This document shows, in pieces, positions 7,670-14,456 of a DNA stretch of 48,376 nucleotides. Positions within the stretch are counted from its first letter, which is position 1. Every line of letters starts with the position of its first letter. The stretch spans positions 1-48,376 of the forward strand of contig JALFUW010000005.1 in NCBI GenBank assembly GCA_022786995.1. Direction: 5' to 3'. The position numbers and the translations under genes were made by a program. The notes beneath the pieces are model-generated. The model ran no database searches and was not told the DNA's origin. It worked only from the letters and a program-made list of their open reading frames with translations. The DNA is from Clostridiales bacterium (lineage in GTDB: Bacteria > Bacillota > Clostridia > Oscillospirales > Oscillospiraceae).

Positions 7670-7719
7670 TCAAACGGTAATATGCCGGTAAACTCTTTTG
7701 ATCTCGTCTATGGTATTCT
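7665..7719 (+). promoter_or_regulatory. Triple 11-bp direct repeat and promoter before the lipoprotein gene
   Basis: GGTAA occurs at 7665-7669, 7676-7680 and 7687-7691, each 11 bp apart. A -10-like TATTCT is at 7714-7719, 27 bp after the start of the last repeat. This is the same geometry as in front of the response-regulator gene, and 17 of 20 bases match across the shared core. It is the probable binding site of the regulator. Confidence 0.7.
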
Positions 7720-7755
7720 GGAACCATCCCAAAGAAAACGAAAGGATGTGTTACA

Positions 7756-9123
7756 ATGAAAAAGAAAACATTGCGTATCGTAACCTTTATCCTGGCTCTC
7801 GCTATGCTGTCAGGCTGCAGCAAGAACCAGGAGCAGACCGAGCCTACCAGTATCAATCAGGCAATGCTCATTGAAAAGAGCGCCCAGGAGCAGGAAAGCT
7901 ATTCTTTCCCGGAAAAATTCACCGGGGACTGGACAGCCCAGGAGGGCAAGCTCACCATCCACGCGGACGCGGAGGTGGTGGCAGAGCAGGGCGTGATCCT
8001 GCCCACCGCGACGGTTGCGCCCAGAACCTTTACCCAGGCCGATGTGGACAATCTGCTGAAGGTATTCCTGAAGGGCGCGCCCCTGTACGATAACGTCCCC
8101 ACCAAGGCGGATTTTCAAGAATCCATTGATCGGGTGAATTCCCCGGACTGGCAGTCTGACCCGGATGGACCTCCCAAGGATAAGGAAAAACTGCTGGCGG
8201 ACTATCAGGCCAGAATGGAGGCCGCCCCGGAGGAGCAGCCCATTATCCATGGCTTTTCCGATTCCAGCAAAAGTGACACAATATCCGGAACCGCAACGGT
8301 TGACGGAAACACGCTACATGTTCATATGGACGCAGGCCGGGTTGGAAAAGCAGAAGCTGCGATCTACCGCACTGACTTTGCGCCGAATGGCTTTGGCGGG
8401 GAATGCAATATCGATGAAGGAACGCTCCCAAGCACGGAGAAAGCAATCGCCATGGCCGACGCGCTTCTGCAGGAGCTGGGGATGTCTGACATGGTCTGCG
8501 ACGATGTACAGCCCCAGCATAACGGCACACTGAATCTGTACTATGTACCCACAGTGAACGGAATCCGGCTGAATAGCATTCGGGAGGATGTCGTTCAGGC
8601 AGACGGATCCCAATTCCACCAGTATTCGATTTATGCCCGCAGCGAGGAAAAGAACCCCGATACCGTTTCCTGGTATATGGAAAACATACAAATTAACGTC
8701 GGCAGCGATGGAATCTATTCTTTTGTCTGGCGCTCTCCCAGCGAGAAAGTTTCGGTTAAGCAAGCCCAATCCGCCCTGCTCTCCTTTGACGAAATTGCAT
8801 CCATTGCCGACACCATGTTGCCCATTGTGATTCTGGGACCAAAGGAAACCAGTCTGGTTGATCTGGATCGTATCAACGGTTTCGATACCCATATGGATGT
8901 AGAAATCACAAAAGTCTCCCTGACCCTGATGCGCATTCGGGACAAAGGCTCCCTGCAGGGTACAATCGTTCCGGTCTGGGACTTCTGGGGCACCTGGGAT
9001 TGGTATGAGCCTGGGGATGGTGCCTCTGATACTATGAGAAAAGGTGCGAGCTATACCACCCAACCCATGCTGACTCTGAATGCCATTGACGGGAATGTGG
9101 TTAATCGACAGCTCGGATATTGA
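7756..9123 (+). CDS. Secreted lipoprotein of unknown function (DUF6034-like)
   Basis: This 455-aa protein has a lipoprotein signal peptide: positively charged MKKKTLR, a hydrophobic stretch, then the lipobox LSGC with Cys21. The mature part has no motif that I can assign to an enzyme. It resembles the DUF6034 lipoproteins often found beside two-component systems in gut Clostridia. AAAGGATGTG precedes the ATG. The upstream direct repeats suggest it is the main target of the adjacent regulator, so it may act as a surface accessory or signal buffer of the kinase. The family name is a recollection by pattern, not a search result. Confidence 0.75.
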   Translation: MKKKTLRIVTFILALAMLSGCSKNQEQTEPTSINQAMLIEKSAQEQESYSFPEKFTGDWTAQEGKLTIHADAEVVAEQGVILPTATVAPRTFTQADVDNLLKVFLKGAPLYDNVPTKADFQESIDRVNSPDWQSDPDGPPKDKEKLLADYQARMEAAPEEQPIIHGFSDSSKSDTISGTATVDGNTLHVHMDAGRVGKAEAAIYRTDFAPNGFGGECNIDEGTLPSTEKAIAMADALLQELGMSDMVCDDVQPQHNGTLNLYYVPTVNGIRLNSIREDVVQADGSQFHQYSIYARSEEKNPDTVSWYMENIQINVGSDGIYSFVWRSPSEKVSVKQAQSALLSFDEIASIADTMLPIVILGPKETSLVDLDRINGFDTHMDVEITKVSLTLMRIRDKGSLQGTIVPVWDFWGTWDWYEPGDGASDTMRKGASYTTQPMLTLNAIDGNVVNRQLGY

Positions 9124-9134
9124 TTCTTGCACTT

Positions 9135-9215
9135 AATTTCCTACTTTACTGCCCCAAATGCAAAACCGAAATCCGGGTCGATATTTCACAACTGAAAATG
9201 ACCGAAAGCAAATGA
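9135..9215 (+). pseudogene. 3' remnant of a KTR zinc-ribbon gene
   Basis: The frame reads YCPKCKTEIRVDISQLKM and ends in TGA at 9213-9215, matching the second half of the KTR proteins (CPKC, then DVVQLKI). The first Cys pair is missing. It is followed by the same TGAGCCAGACG tail that follows the complete copies, so it is a broken member of the repeat family. Confidence 0.75.
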
Positions 9216-9440
9216 GCCAGACGATCAACGCTGAGCCAATTTTATGTGAAGGAATCGCGCATGGATGAGATAAAAGAGGATTCTCTATGGATTTATTGCC
9301 CGGTTTGCGGAGGTAAAACGCGAACCAAGGTGTGCAAAGAAACTGTGCTGGTAAAATTCCCGCTCTACTGTCCCAAGTGCAAAAAAGAAGTCTTGATTGA
9401 TGTTGTACAACTGAAAATTGTTGCTAGCGAGTGAGCCAGA
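9213..9440 (+). repeat. KTR direct repeat, copy A
   Basis: TGAGCCAGACGATCAACGCT and about 200 following bases, including the whole KTR gene and its tail, are almost identical to 11652-11880. Differences are scattered single bases plus a few at the 3' end of the gene. Confidence 0.85.
9261..9434 (+). CDS. Cysteine-rich KTR-domain zinc-ribbon protein (copy 2)
   Basis: This 57-aa protein has CPVCGGKTRTKVC and YCPKCKKE, i.e. two Cys pairs plus the KTR triplet. The ATG at 9261 is chosen because GAAGGA sits at the right distance; an in-frame GTG at 9246 would add five residues but lacks a ribosome site. It is nearly identical to copy 3 at 11700. A hairpin terminator follows. Its function is unknown; a zinc-bound small protein is likely. 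Confidence 0.75.
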   Translation: MDEIKEDSLWIYCPVCGGKTRTKVCKETVLVKFPLYCPKCKKEVLIDVVQLKIVASE

Positions 9441-9448
9441 CGGAAAAT

Positions 9449-9486
9449 GCAGAGCCTGCTACCCCAATCACCATAGGGGCAGCAGG
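9449..9486 (+). terminator. Hairpin after KTR copy 2
   Basis: GAGCCTGCT-A-CCCC pairs with GGGG-C-AGCAGGCTC around an 11-base loop. No long T-run follows, unlike the equivalent hairpin after copy 3. Confidence 0.6.
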
Positions 9487-9630
9487 CTCATTGCACATTG
9501 GAGTACAATTCCATACATTTGTCTTTTACGCTCGAGTATGATATTCTTTTGAAAAAGAAGAAAAAACTTTTTCCATTTTTCTTTTTTCTGCGTGTATAAG
9601 GGTGAAGAAACCAAAAAGGAGGTATGACAC

Positions 9631-10188
9631 ATGGATGACAATAAAATTCTGGATCTGTATTTCGCCCGGTCTGAACAGGCCATTATGGAGACCGAGCAGA
9701 AATATGGATCATACTGCTTTCATATTGCCAGCCACATCCTATCAAATCCCTCGGATGCCGAGGAAAGTGTGAATGACACCTATTATACAGCATGGAAGTT
9801 GATCCCGCCCAGGAAACCTCAGCAATTCTCTACCTTTCTGGGAAAGCTCACCCGGAACCTCTCCATTGACCGCTGGCGGAAGAATACCGCCGGAAAACGG
9901 GGCAATGGAGAGACACAGCTGCTCTTGGATGAACTGGAGGAATGTGTCGCTGGATCTGAAAGTCCGGAAACGGATTTATTGAGGAAGGAACTGACCGCTG
10001 CTCTGAACCGTTTCCTGCGGAAACTGCCGGAAAAAGACCGTACTGTCTTTTTGCTCCGATACTACTATGCCAATTCTCAAATGGAGATTACCCAAAAAAC
10101 AGGCCTTTCCTCCAACCAGGTGAAGTACATATTACAAAGAACTAGAAAAGATCTGGCCAACACGCTCAAGAAGGAGGGTTTACAATGA
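9631..10188 (+). CDS. ECF-type RNA polymerase sigma factor
   Basis: This 185-aa protein has sigma region 2 (SDAEESVNDTYYTAWKLIPP, LGKLTRNLSIDRWRK) and region 4 (LPEKDRTVFLLRYYY then the HTH MEITQKTGLSSNQVKYILQRTRK). There is no region 1 or 3, as in the ECF group. AAAGGAGGT precedes the ATG. Its stop overlaps the start of the next gene (ATGA at 10185), the usual pairing of an ECF sigma with its membrane anti-sigma factor. It lies between two nearly identical KTR repeats, so sigma and partner probably travel as one cargo unit. Confidence 0.88.
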   Translation: MDDNKILDLYFARSEQAIMETEQKYGSYCFHIASHILSNPSDAEESVNDTYYTAWKLIPPRKPQQFSTFLGKLTRNLSIDRWRKNTAGKRGNGETQLLLDELEECVAGSESPETDLLRKELTAALNRFLRKLPEKDRTVFLLRYYYANSQMEITQKTGLSSNQVKYILQRTRKDLANTLKKEGLQ

Positions 10189-11618
10189 CTTCTTTTCAGC
10201 TTTTGAAGGGGCTTACCGGAATTGATTCCGAATTGCTGGTAAGTGTAGAGCAGCAAACCAATGCTTCCAAAACAAAATGGAGTAAATCGCAATCGAAGCA
10301 TCTGTCTGGTAAAAAAATATGGCTGATTGCCGCAGTCATTGTCTTAGCCATGCTGCTGGTTGGATGTGCCGTTGCGTATGCAATGATTATCTTTGGAAGT
10401 CCTGCAGAGATGATTTCTGCACTTTACGGAGAAAAAACCGGATTTGATAGTGCCCCTCCAACGGAGGTGAATGATCCCGGGAAACCTGGTAGTGCTTATA
10501 CGGTTCCGGGGTATGAAAAGCAGCCTGTAGAAGAAACCGTTGCCCAAGAGTTGGAAAAGTGGGTCTCTCCTGTGGGAAAGAGCATTACCGCAGATGGGTA
10601 TAAACTGACGGTAGATGCCTACATCTATGACAGCACAACGCAAAGCGGTTTCATCACCTTGCTTTTGGAGCATGACAAGCCTATATCGGAGGAAGAACTG
10701 CTCGTTGGTTATAACGGTGAAATCGGCGGTTTATCTGGTAATTACCTGAACTTCAATCAGTATGGCCGTGCTTATCTGATACCGGGAAAGACAACCGATA
10801 CCCAGCTGGCATTTACATATTATTTCCGGGCGGATATGTTCAAAGGAACCAATTTGCTGGTATCCTTCCCGAATTTTGAAGAACAAGCCAGATTGGAGGA
10901 ATATGAGCGAAACCGCACAGAGGGAGTTGCCGCCATCCGGCAAAGGCTGAAAGGAGAACTGACCGCCCAGGAAGCAGCCGAAAAGATGAGAGAATTGGGA
11001 TATGGCGGTGGTTACACCGGGGACTATGATGACTACTACTATCTGGCTAGTCTGGAATATGATGCAGTTCATGCAGATGAACGAATGAGCAAGGAGTCAA
11101 TTGAACTGCAAGCTCTGACAGACCAGTTAAAAAAAGACTTGACACCTGACGAGGCAGCGCAGAAACTTCGTTCCCTTTGGGGTGATGCTCTGGTGGATGA
11201 AACCTTTGCCGGTCAAATGGATGAACTTCCCACTGCGGCTTATCATTTCCTTGCCCAGAGAGCCTATGAGCAGGCCCACGCGGATGAAATGGTATGTGTA
11301 TCCCTGACTGACAGCGGCAGCTTGCCCTTCAAAACCTTCGGCCAGGGCGATGTCTATGTGAATTCCCTGTGTGTCAGAATCAGAACATCCCATTATGCAG
11401 AATCCGGAAGCGACAATGAGAAAGTCATATTCCACATGACGGATGGTACTGACTTTGTAGTGCTGGATGATTTGACTGACAATACGCTCTTCAAGAGAGC
11501 GATTGAAAACGATGACACCCTCTATATGATGAGCAGTGCCATAAACATTGACAATATCCAGTCAGTGGAAGTTATTGGAAATATGGGCGGTGCAACGCTG
11601 GAAGCTGATACAGAGTAA
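10185..11618 (+). CDS. Membrane protein, probable anti-sigma/sensor partner
   Basis: This 477-aa protein has about 45 cytoplasmic residues, one transmembrane helix at about residues 46-68 (IWLIAAVIVLAMLLVGCAVA) and a large extracytoplasmic part. That part contains two related segments: LTAQEAAEKMRELG and LTPDEAAQKLRSLW, each near a Y-x3-HADE motif (YDAVHADE, YEQAHADE). This suggests an internal duplication. Coupled translation with the sigma factor and the single-span topology point to an anti-sigma role. However, the short N-terminal part lacks a clear zinc-binding HxxxCxxC motif, so the sigma-binding mode is not obvious. Confidence 0.65.
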   Translation: MTSFQLLKGLTGIDSELLVSVEQQTNASKTKWSKSQSKHLSGKKIWLIAAVIVLAMLLVGCAVAYAMIIFGSPAEMISALYGEKTGFDSAPPTEVNDPGKPGSAYTVPGYEKQPVEETVAQELEKWVSPVGKSITADGYKLTVDAYIYDSTTQSGFITLLLEHDKPISEEELLVGYNGEIGGLSGNYLNFNQYGRAYLIPGKTTDTQLAFTYYFRADMFKGTNLLVSFPNFEEQARLEEYERNRTEGVAAIRQRLKGELTAQEAAEKMRELGYGGGYTGDYDDYYYLASLEYDAVHADERMSKESIELQALTDQLKKDLTPDEAAQKLRSLWGDALVDETFAGQMDELPTAAYHFLAQRAYEQAHADEMVCVSLTDSGSLPFKTFGQGDVYVNSLCVRIRTSHYAESGSDNEKVIFHMTDGTDFVVLDDLTDNTLFKRAIENDDTLYMMSSAINIDNIQSVEVIGNMGGATLEADTE

Positions 11619-11651
11619 TAGAAAAGGATTATTTCCTAACCTTGAGATATA

Positions 11652-11880
11652 TGAGCCAGACGATCAACGCTGAGCCTATTTTATGTGAAGGAAGCGCGCA
11701 TGGATGAGATAATAGAGAATTCTCTATGGATTTATTGCCCGGTTTGCGGAGGTAAAACGCGAACCAAGGTGTGCAAAGAGACAGTGCTGGTAAAATTCCC
11801 ACTCTACTGTCCCAAGTGCAAAAAGGAAATCAAAATTGATGTTGTACAACTGAAAATTGCAGTAAGCGAGTGAGCCAGAC
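11652..11880 (+). repeat. KTR direct repeat, copy B
   Basis: Near-identical partner of 9213-9440, starting with the same TGAGCCAGACG tail sequence and ending with another copy of it after the gene. Confidence 0.85.
11700..11873 (+). CDS. Cysteine-rich KTR-domain zinc-ribbon protein (copy 3)
   Basis: This 57-aa protein is a close paralogue of the one at 9261, with the same CPVCGGKTRTKVC and YCPKCKKE motifs. Most of the changes cluster near the C-terminus (EIKIDVVQLKIAVSE). The start ATG follows GAAGGA. A strong terminator follows. The near-identity in DNA to copy 2, including noncoding flanks, shows a recent duplication or gene conversion. Confidence 0.75.
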   Translation: MDEIIENSLWIYCPVCGGKTRTKVCKETVLVKFPLYCPKCKKEIKIDVVQLKIAVSE

Positions 11881-11889
11881 GAAAAACGC

Positions 11890-11935
11890 AGAGCCTGCTT
11901 CCCCTTATCCAAGGGGAGACAGGCTCTTTTTTTCT
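11890..11935 (+). terminator. Intrinsic terminator after KTR copy 3
   Basis: GAGCCTG and CAGGCTC enclose CCCCTT/AAGGGG and are followed by a run of seven T. The end of the minus-strand XRE gene (stop at 11905) overlaps this hairpin. Confidence 0.8.
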
Positions 11936-12282
11936 TCAATTTTTCCGGCATTTTGCTTGCGCAAGACTCTCAGGACTGATTCAGAAGTTGTGAGCAATGC
12001 GGCAGCTTCTTCATCGCTGCAGTTTTCAATCAGCGCACGCAGTTGGTGCTTCACAGAGGAATCTGCCACCGTTTCCGGATAGAAAATCTCATTGGGATCA
12101 ATGCGTAAGACGCGAACAAGAGGGTAGAGAATGTTCATTCTTGTATTGGATTTCCCATTTTCGATAGAACTGATTGTTCGCGTATTGGTATCAACCAGTT
12201 CTCCGACTTGTTCCTGTGTCAGATTCATTTTATCCCGGGCATTCTTTACTGCTCTTGCCAGCGAGCGTGAAAAAGCATGCAT
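11905..12282 (-). CDS. XRE-family helix-turn-helix regulator
   Basis: This 125-aa protein has an N-terminal HTH (RDKMNLTQEQVGELVDTNTR, then TISSIENGKSN) and a helical C-terminal half (DEEAAALLTTSESVLRVLRK). The start is ATG at 12282 with GAGGTG upstream. A perfect 14-bp palindrome lies 19 bases upstream of the start and is the likely autoregulatory operator. The last codons overlap the terminator of the convergent KTR gene. It probably governs part of the mobile-element cargo; its target is not evident. Confidence 0.85.
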   Translation of the reverse strand: MHAFSRSLARAVKNARDKMNLTQEQVGELVDTNTRTISSIENGKSNTRMNILYPLVRVLRIDPNEIFYPETVADSSVKHQLRALIENCSDEEAAALLTTSESVLRVLRKQNAGKIEEKKSLSPLG

Positions 12283-12300
12283 TATACTTCACCTCGCTTT

Positions 12301-12314
12301 GTATTGTACAATAC
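12301..12314. promoter_or_regulatory. Palindromic operator before the XRE gene
   Basis: GTATTGTACAATAC is a perfect 14-bp palindrome between the XRE start and its probable promoter. It fits a dimeric repressor binding its own gene. Confidence 0.55.
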
Positions 12315-12388
12315 TCCATTTTTGATTTTAATGTTTTATAAATCATATAGAAAATAAAATATACTTCCGCAAAAAGAGAGGACAAGAA

Positions 12389-12472
12389 ATGAAGATCAAA
12401 TTACTGTCCACAAAAACAAGATATAAATCGCATTTCATTTTGAGCCACAGAATAGGAATGCCAGAGAGCTAG
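12389..12472 (+). CDS. Possible 27-aa peptide
   Basis: An ATG at 12389 preceded by GAGAGGACAAG opens a 27-codon frame (starting MKIKLLSTKTRYKS). It lies in a 345-base gap that has no other gene. The ribosome site is plausible, but a frame this short is expected by chance. It could be a leader peptide or nothing. Confidence 0.2.
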   Translation: MKIKLLSTKTRYKSHFILSHRIGMPES

Positions 12473-12505
12473 AATTATATTTCTGGTTATATAGCGCAAG
12501 CAATC

Positions 12506-12538
12506 ACGCACGGACTACTTATATAAGTATCCGTGCGT
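12506..12538. terminator. Hairpin in the gap before the sigma-like gene
   Basis: ACGCACGGA at 12506-12514 pairs with TCCGTGCGT at 12530-12538, and the middle is a 14-bp palindrome (TACTTATATAAGTA) with one bulged C. It could terminate transcription entering from the left or regulate the next gene. Confidence 0.5.
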
Positions 12539-12628
12539 TCATTTTATGGATGCGTGTTTTCTGCCATTGCCGGTCACCTCCGGGCGATCTGAAGTTTTCA
12601 CATTTCAGATTGATTGGAGGAAATAGCA

Positions 12629-13147
12629 ATGGATGGATACCATCCGAAAAACAAAGATCCCCGTCCTAAGCGGAGGAAAGACAGAGATAACCCCTATACG
12701 ATATTTACAACCGGCATCCAGACTAACTCACCGCATTATTGGCTGTCATTTACGGATAATCAGGGGGAGCAGCACAGTTTGGAGATTTGCAGAGAGCTGT
12801 TCGATGCTCTGGATCAGTTTGAACTGGATGATCTATCTGTGATGAATGAGATAGACAATCATTATGAGCATTCCGATCTGACAGAGGAATCCCTGAACAC
12901 ACGGGCAGCAAATCCACCGAAATCTCTGGAAGAAACTGTATTCACCAGGCTGCAATACGAGCGGTTACATAGTGCAGTTTCAGAATTACCAGAAATCCAG
13001 CGCAGAAGGGTAAATCTATACTATTTCGGAGGATATACCTTCGAGCAGATTGCGATGTTAGAAAACTGCACCAAACGGGCGGTAAAAAGGAGCGTAGATC
13101 TCGCTGTCGATACGCTTAGAAAAAAATTGAAAAATTTTTCTGAATAG
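12629..13147 (+). CDS. Sigma-70-like helix-turn-helix protein of a mobile element
   Basis: This 172-aa protein has a clear sigma region 4 type C-terminus (residues ~105-170): LPEIQRRRVNLYYFGGYTFE, then an HTH with TKRAVKRSVDLAVDTLRKKL. The N-terminal half (PHYWLSFTDNQGEQHSLEIC) is not a normal region 2 and resembles proteins common in Firmicutes conjugative elements. The ATG at 12629 follows TTGGAGG; an in-frame TTG at 12614 overlaps that site and is rejected. It is followed by a 13-bp hairpin terminator. It probably acts as an element-specific transcription factor. Confidence 0.7.
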   Translation: MDGYHPKNKDPRPKRRKDRDNPYTIFTTGIQTNSPHYWLSFTDNQGEQHSLEICRELFDALDQFELDDLSVMNEIDNHYEHSDLTEESLNTRAANPPKSLEETVFTRLQYERLHSAVSELPEIQRRRVNLYYFGGYTFEQIAMLENCTKRAVKRSVDLAVDTLRKKLKNFSE

Positions 13148-13173
13148 GGTACACTTTTGGCGTTTTAGTTAGG

Positions 13174-13207
13174 AAACAGGTGAAGGGGTCAAATCCTTCA
13201 CCTGTTT
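13174..13207 (+). terminator. Hairpin terminator after the sigma-like gene
   Basis: AAACAGGTGAAGG at 13174-13186 pairs perfectly with 13195-13207 around an 8-base loop. The right arm ends in TTT. Confidence 0.7.
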
Positions 13208-13693
13208 CTCTGTTTTGGGGAATGGGTCTGTACTTTGAAAATTGCATACCCATTCGTCAAACACATTCCCATTGCTATTGTGATGAGCATAAGCCGCTTT
13301 AGAAGCTGCGCCGGGATGTGCCGGGGTGGAAAGCAACAGGACATCACTTTACTTTTCGGTCTGCTAGGCTTTCTTCCCCGGCACGGAGCGAGAAACAGTT
13401 TTCTAAGACTTCTGGTCAGCACCCAGAAGGGCGATAACAGGCAGTGGGGACAATGATACTCCCGTCCAGTCACAGCTAGGAACGCAATGAGGGCGGTCAC
13501 ATGAGAACCATGCGAGGGCGCTTCAACCCGTGGAGCTGGTACGCTGCCAGCCGTTTGATGACTTCCCATAATAGCCGGGGTGTCGAGGACAAATAGGCTT
13601 CTTCAAATAACAAATCCGCCAGCAAGCAGAAATGGGCGCTGGCGGTGTTTACATAGGCATTCTGCCTATATCTTTTGAGGAGGTCAAACACAT
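13208..13693. other. Noncoding stretch with a long hairpin
   Basis: About 485 bases have no supported gene. A strong imperfect hairpin lies at 13318-13384: GTGCCGGGG (13318-13326) with CCCCGGCAC (13376-13384), a 2x2 mismatch, then GAAAGC (13329-13334) with GCTTTC (13368-13373), around a 33-base loop. GC content is higher than in the flanks. It could be a structured leader RNA, a transfer origin or a recombination site of the element; nothing in the sequence decides this. Confidence 0.5.
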
Positions 13694-14224
13694 ATGAAAA
13701 ACACATATCTCAGAGGAGAACTGTACTACGCAGACCTTGGTATGGGGGTTGGTTCCGAGCAGAATGGTTATCGTCCGGTGGTCATCATCCAGAACGATGT
13801 GGGAAATCGGCATAGTCCCACCACCATTGTGGCGGCGATTTCCACGCAGATCAAAACCAAGGCGAATTTGCCTACCCACTACTATCTGAAGCCGGGGAGT
13901 GGGCTTGTGCAGCCTTCTATGGTCATGCTGGAGCAAATCAGAACCGTGGACAAGACCCGGCTGGTTCAGTACATTGGAAAGCTGTCTGACGGGGAACTCA
14001 AAGGGCTGAATCATGCACTGGCAATCAGCATTGGCCTGATTCCTACCACGCCCGGAAAACTCACACTGTGCCTGTGCAGCACCTGCGCCGAGAATTTCTA
14101 CGGCTCAGGTGCTTATTATTTGCGCCGGGTGAATCCTATCGAGGTTGAAAAGGAACTGTGTACCTACTGTAACCAGAGGGCTGGATTTGATTATGAAATC
14201 ACCCCTCGGCATAAAGGCCGGTAA
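13694..14224 (+). CDS. MazF/PemK-type endoribonuclease with zinc-finger-like C-terminal tail
   Basis: Residues 1-120 form a PemK/MazF fold: RGELYYADLG, GYRPVVIIQNDVGN, TTIVAAIST, VMLEQIRTVDKTRL. This toxin family cleaves mRNA. Residues 122-176 are an extra tail with two Cys pairs (C128-S-T-C131 and C156-T-Y-C159), which looks like a zinc-binding module and is absent from ordinary MazF of about 115 residues. TTTTGAGGAGG precedes the ATG. No antitoxin gene lies directly upstream. The two following genes are a 53-aa protein and the serine recombinase, a set often kept together at the end of Firmicutes integrative elements, so it may serve the element rather than act as a free toxin. Confidence 0.8.
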   Translation: MKNTYLRGELYYADLGMGVGSEQNGYRPVVIIQNDVGNRHSPTTIVAAISTQIKTKANLPTHYYLKPGSGLVQPSMVMLEQIRTVDKTRLVQYIGKLSDGELKGLNHALAISIGLIPTTPGKLTLCLCSTCAENFYGSGAYYLRRVNPIEVEKELCTYCNQRAGFDYEITPRHKGR

Positions 14225-14281
14225 GCAGGTTCGCACCTTTGTCAAATCGTTCTCTTTTTTATAATATGAAGGAGGTTAATC

Positions 14282-14443
14282 ATGCTAGTCTATACGATCC
14301 GCAAGAGTGATTTGTATGCGTCCGGCATCGAACCAACCCGGAAAATTCTGGACATTGCCAGTGAAAATGAGAATGTGGATTTTGCCCTTGTCCTTGCGAA
14401 GATTCTCAGAGAACTGACAGCTCAGACCGGGAACATAACTTAA
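14282..14443 (+). CDS. Small 53-aa protein between toxin and recombinase
   Basis: An ATG at 14282 preceded by a perfect AAGGAGGT at ideal spacing opens a 53-codon frame (MLVYTIRKSDLYASG ... LAKILRELTAQTGNIT). The strong ribosome site and tight packing (13 bases before the recombinase ATG) make it a real gene. I recognise no domain. The hydrophobic-acidic helix near residues 24-45 could bind a partner protein. An antitoxin or recombinase accessory role is possible but unsupported. Confidence 0.6.
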   Translation: MLVYTIRKSDLYASGIEPTRKILDIASENENVDFALVLAKILRELTAQTGNIT

Positions 14444-14456
14444 GGAGTGAAAACAT

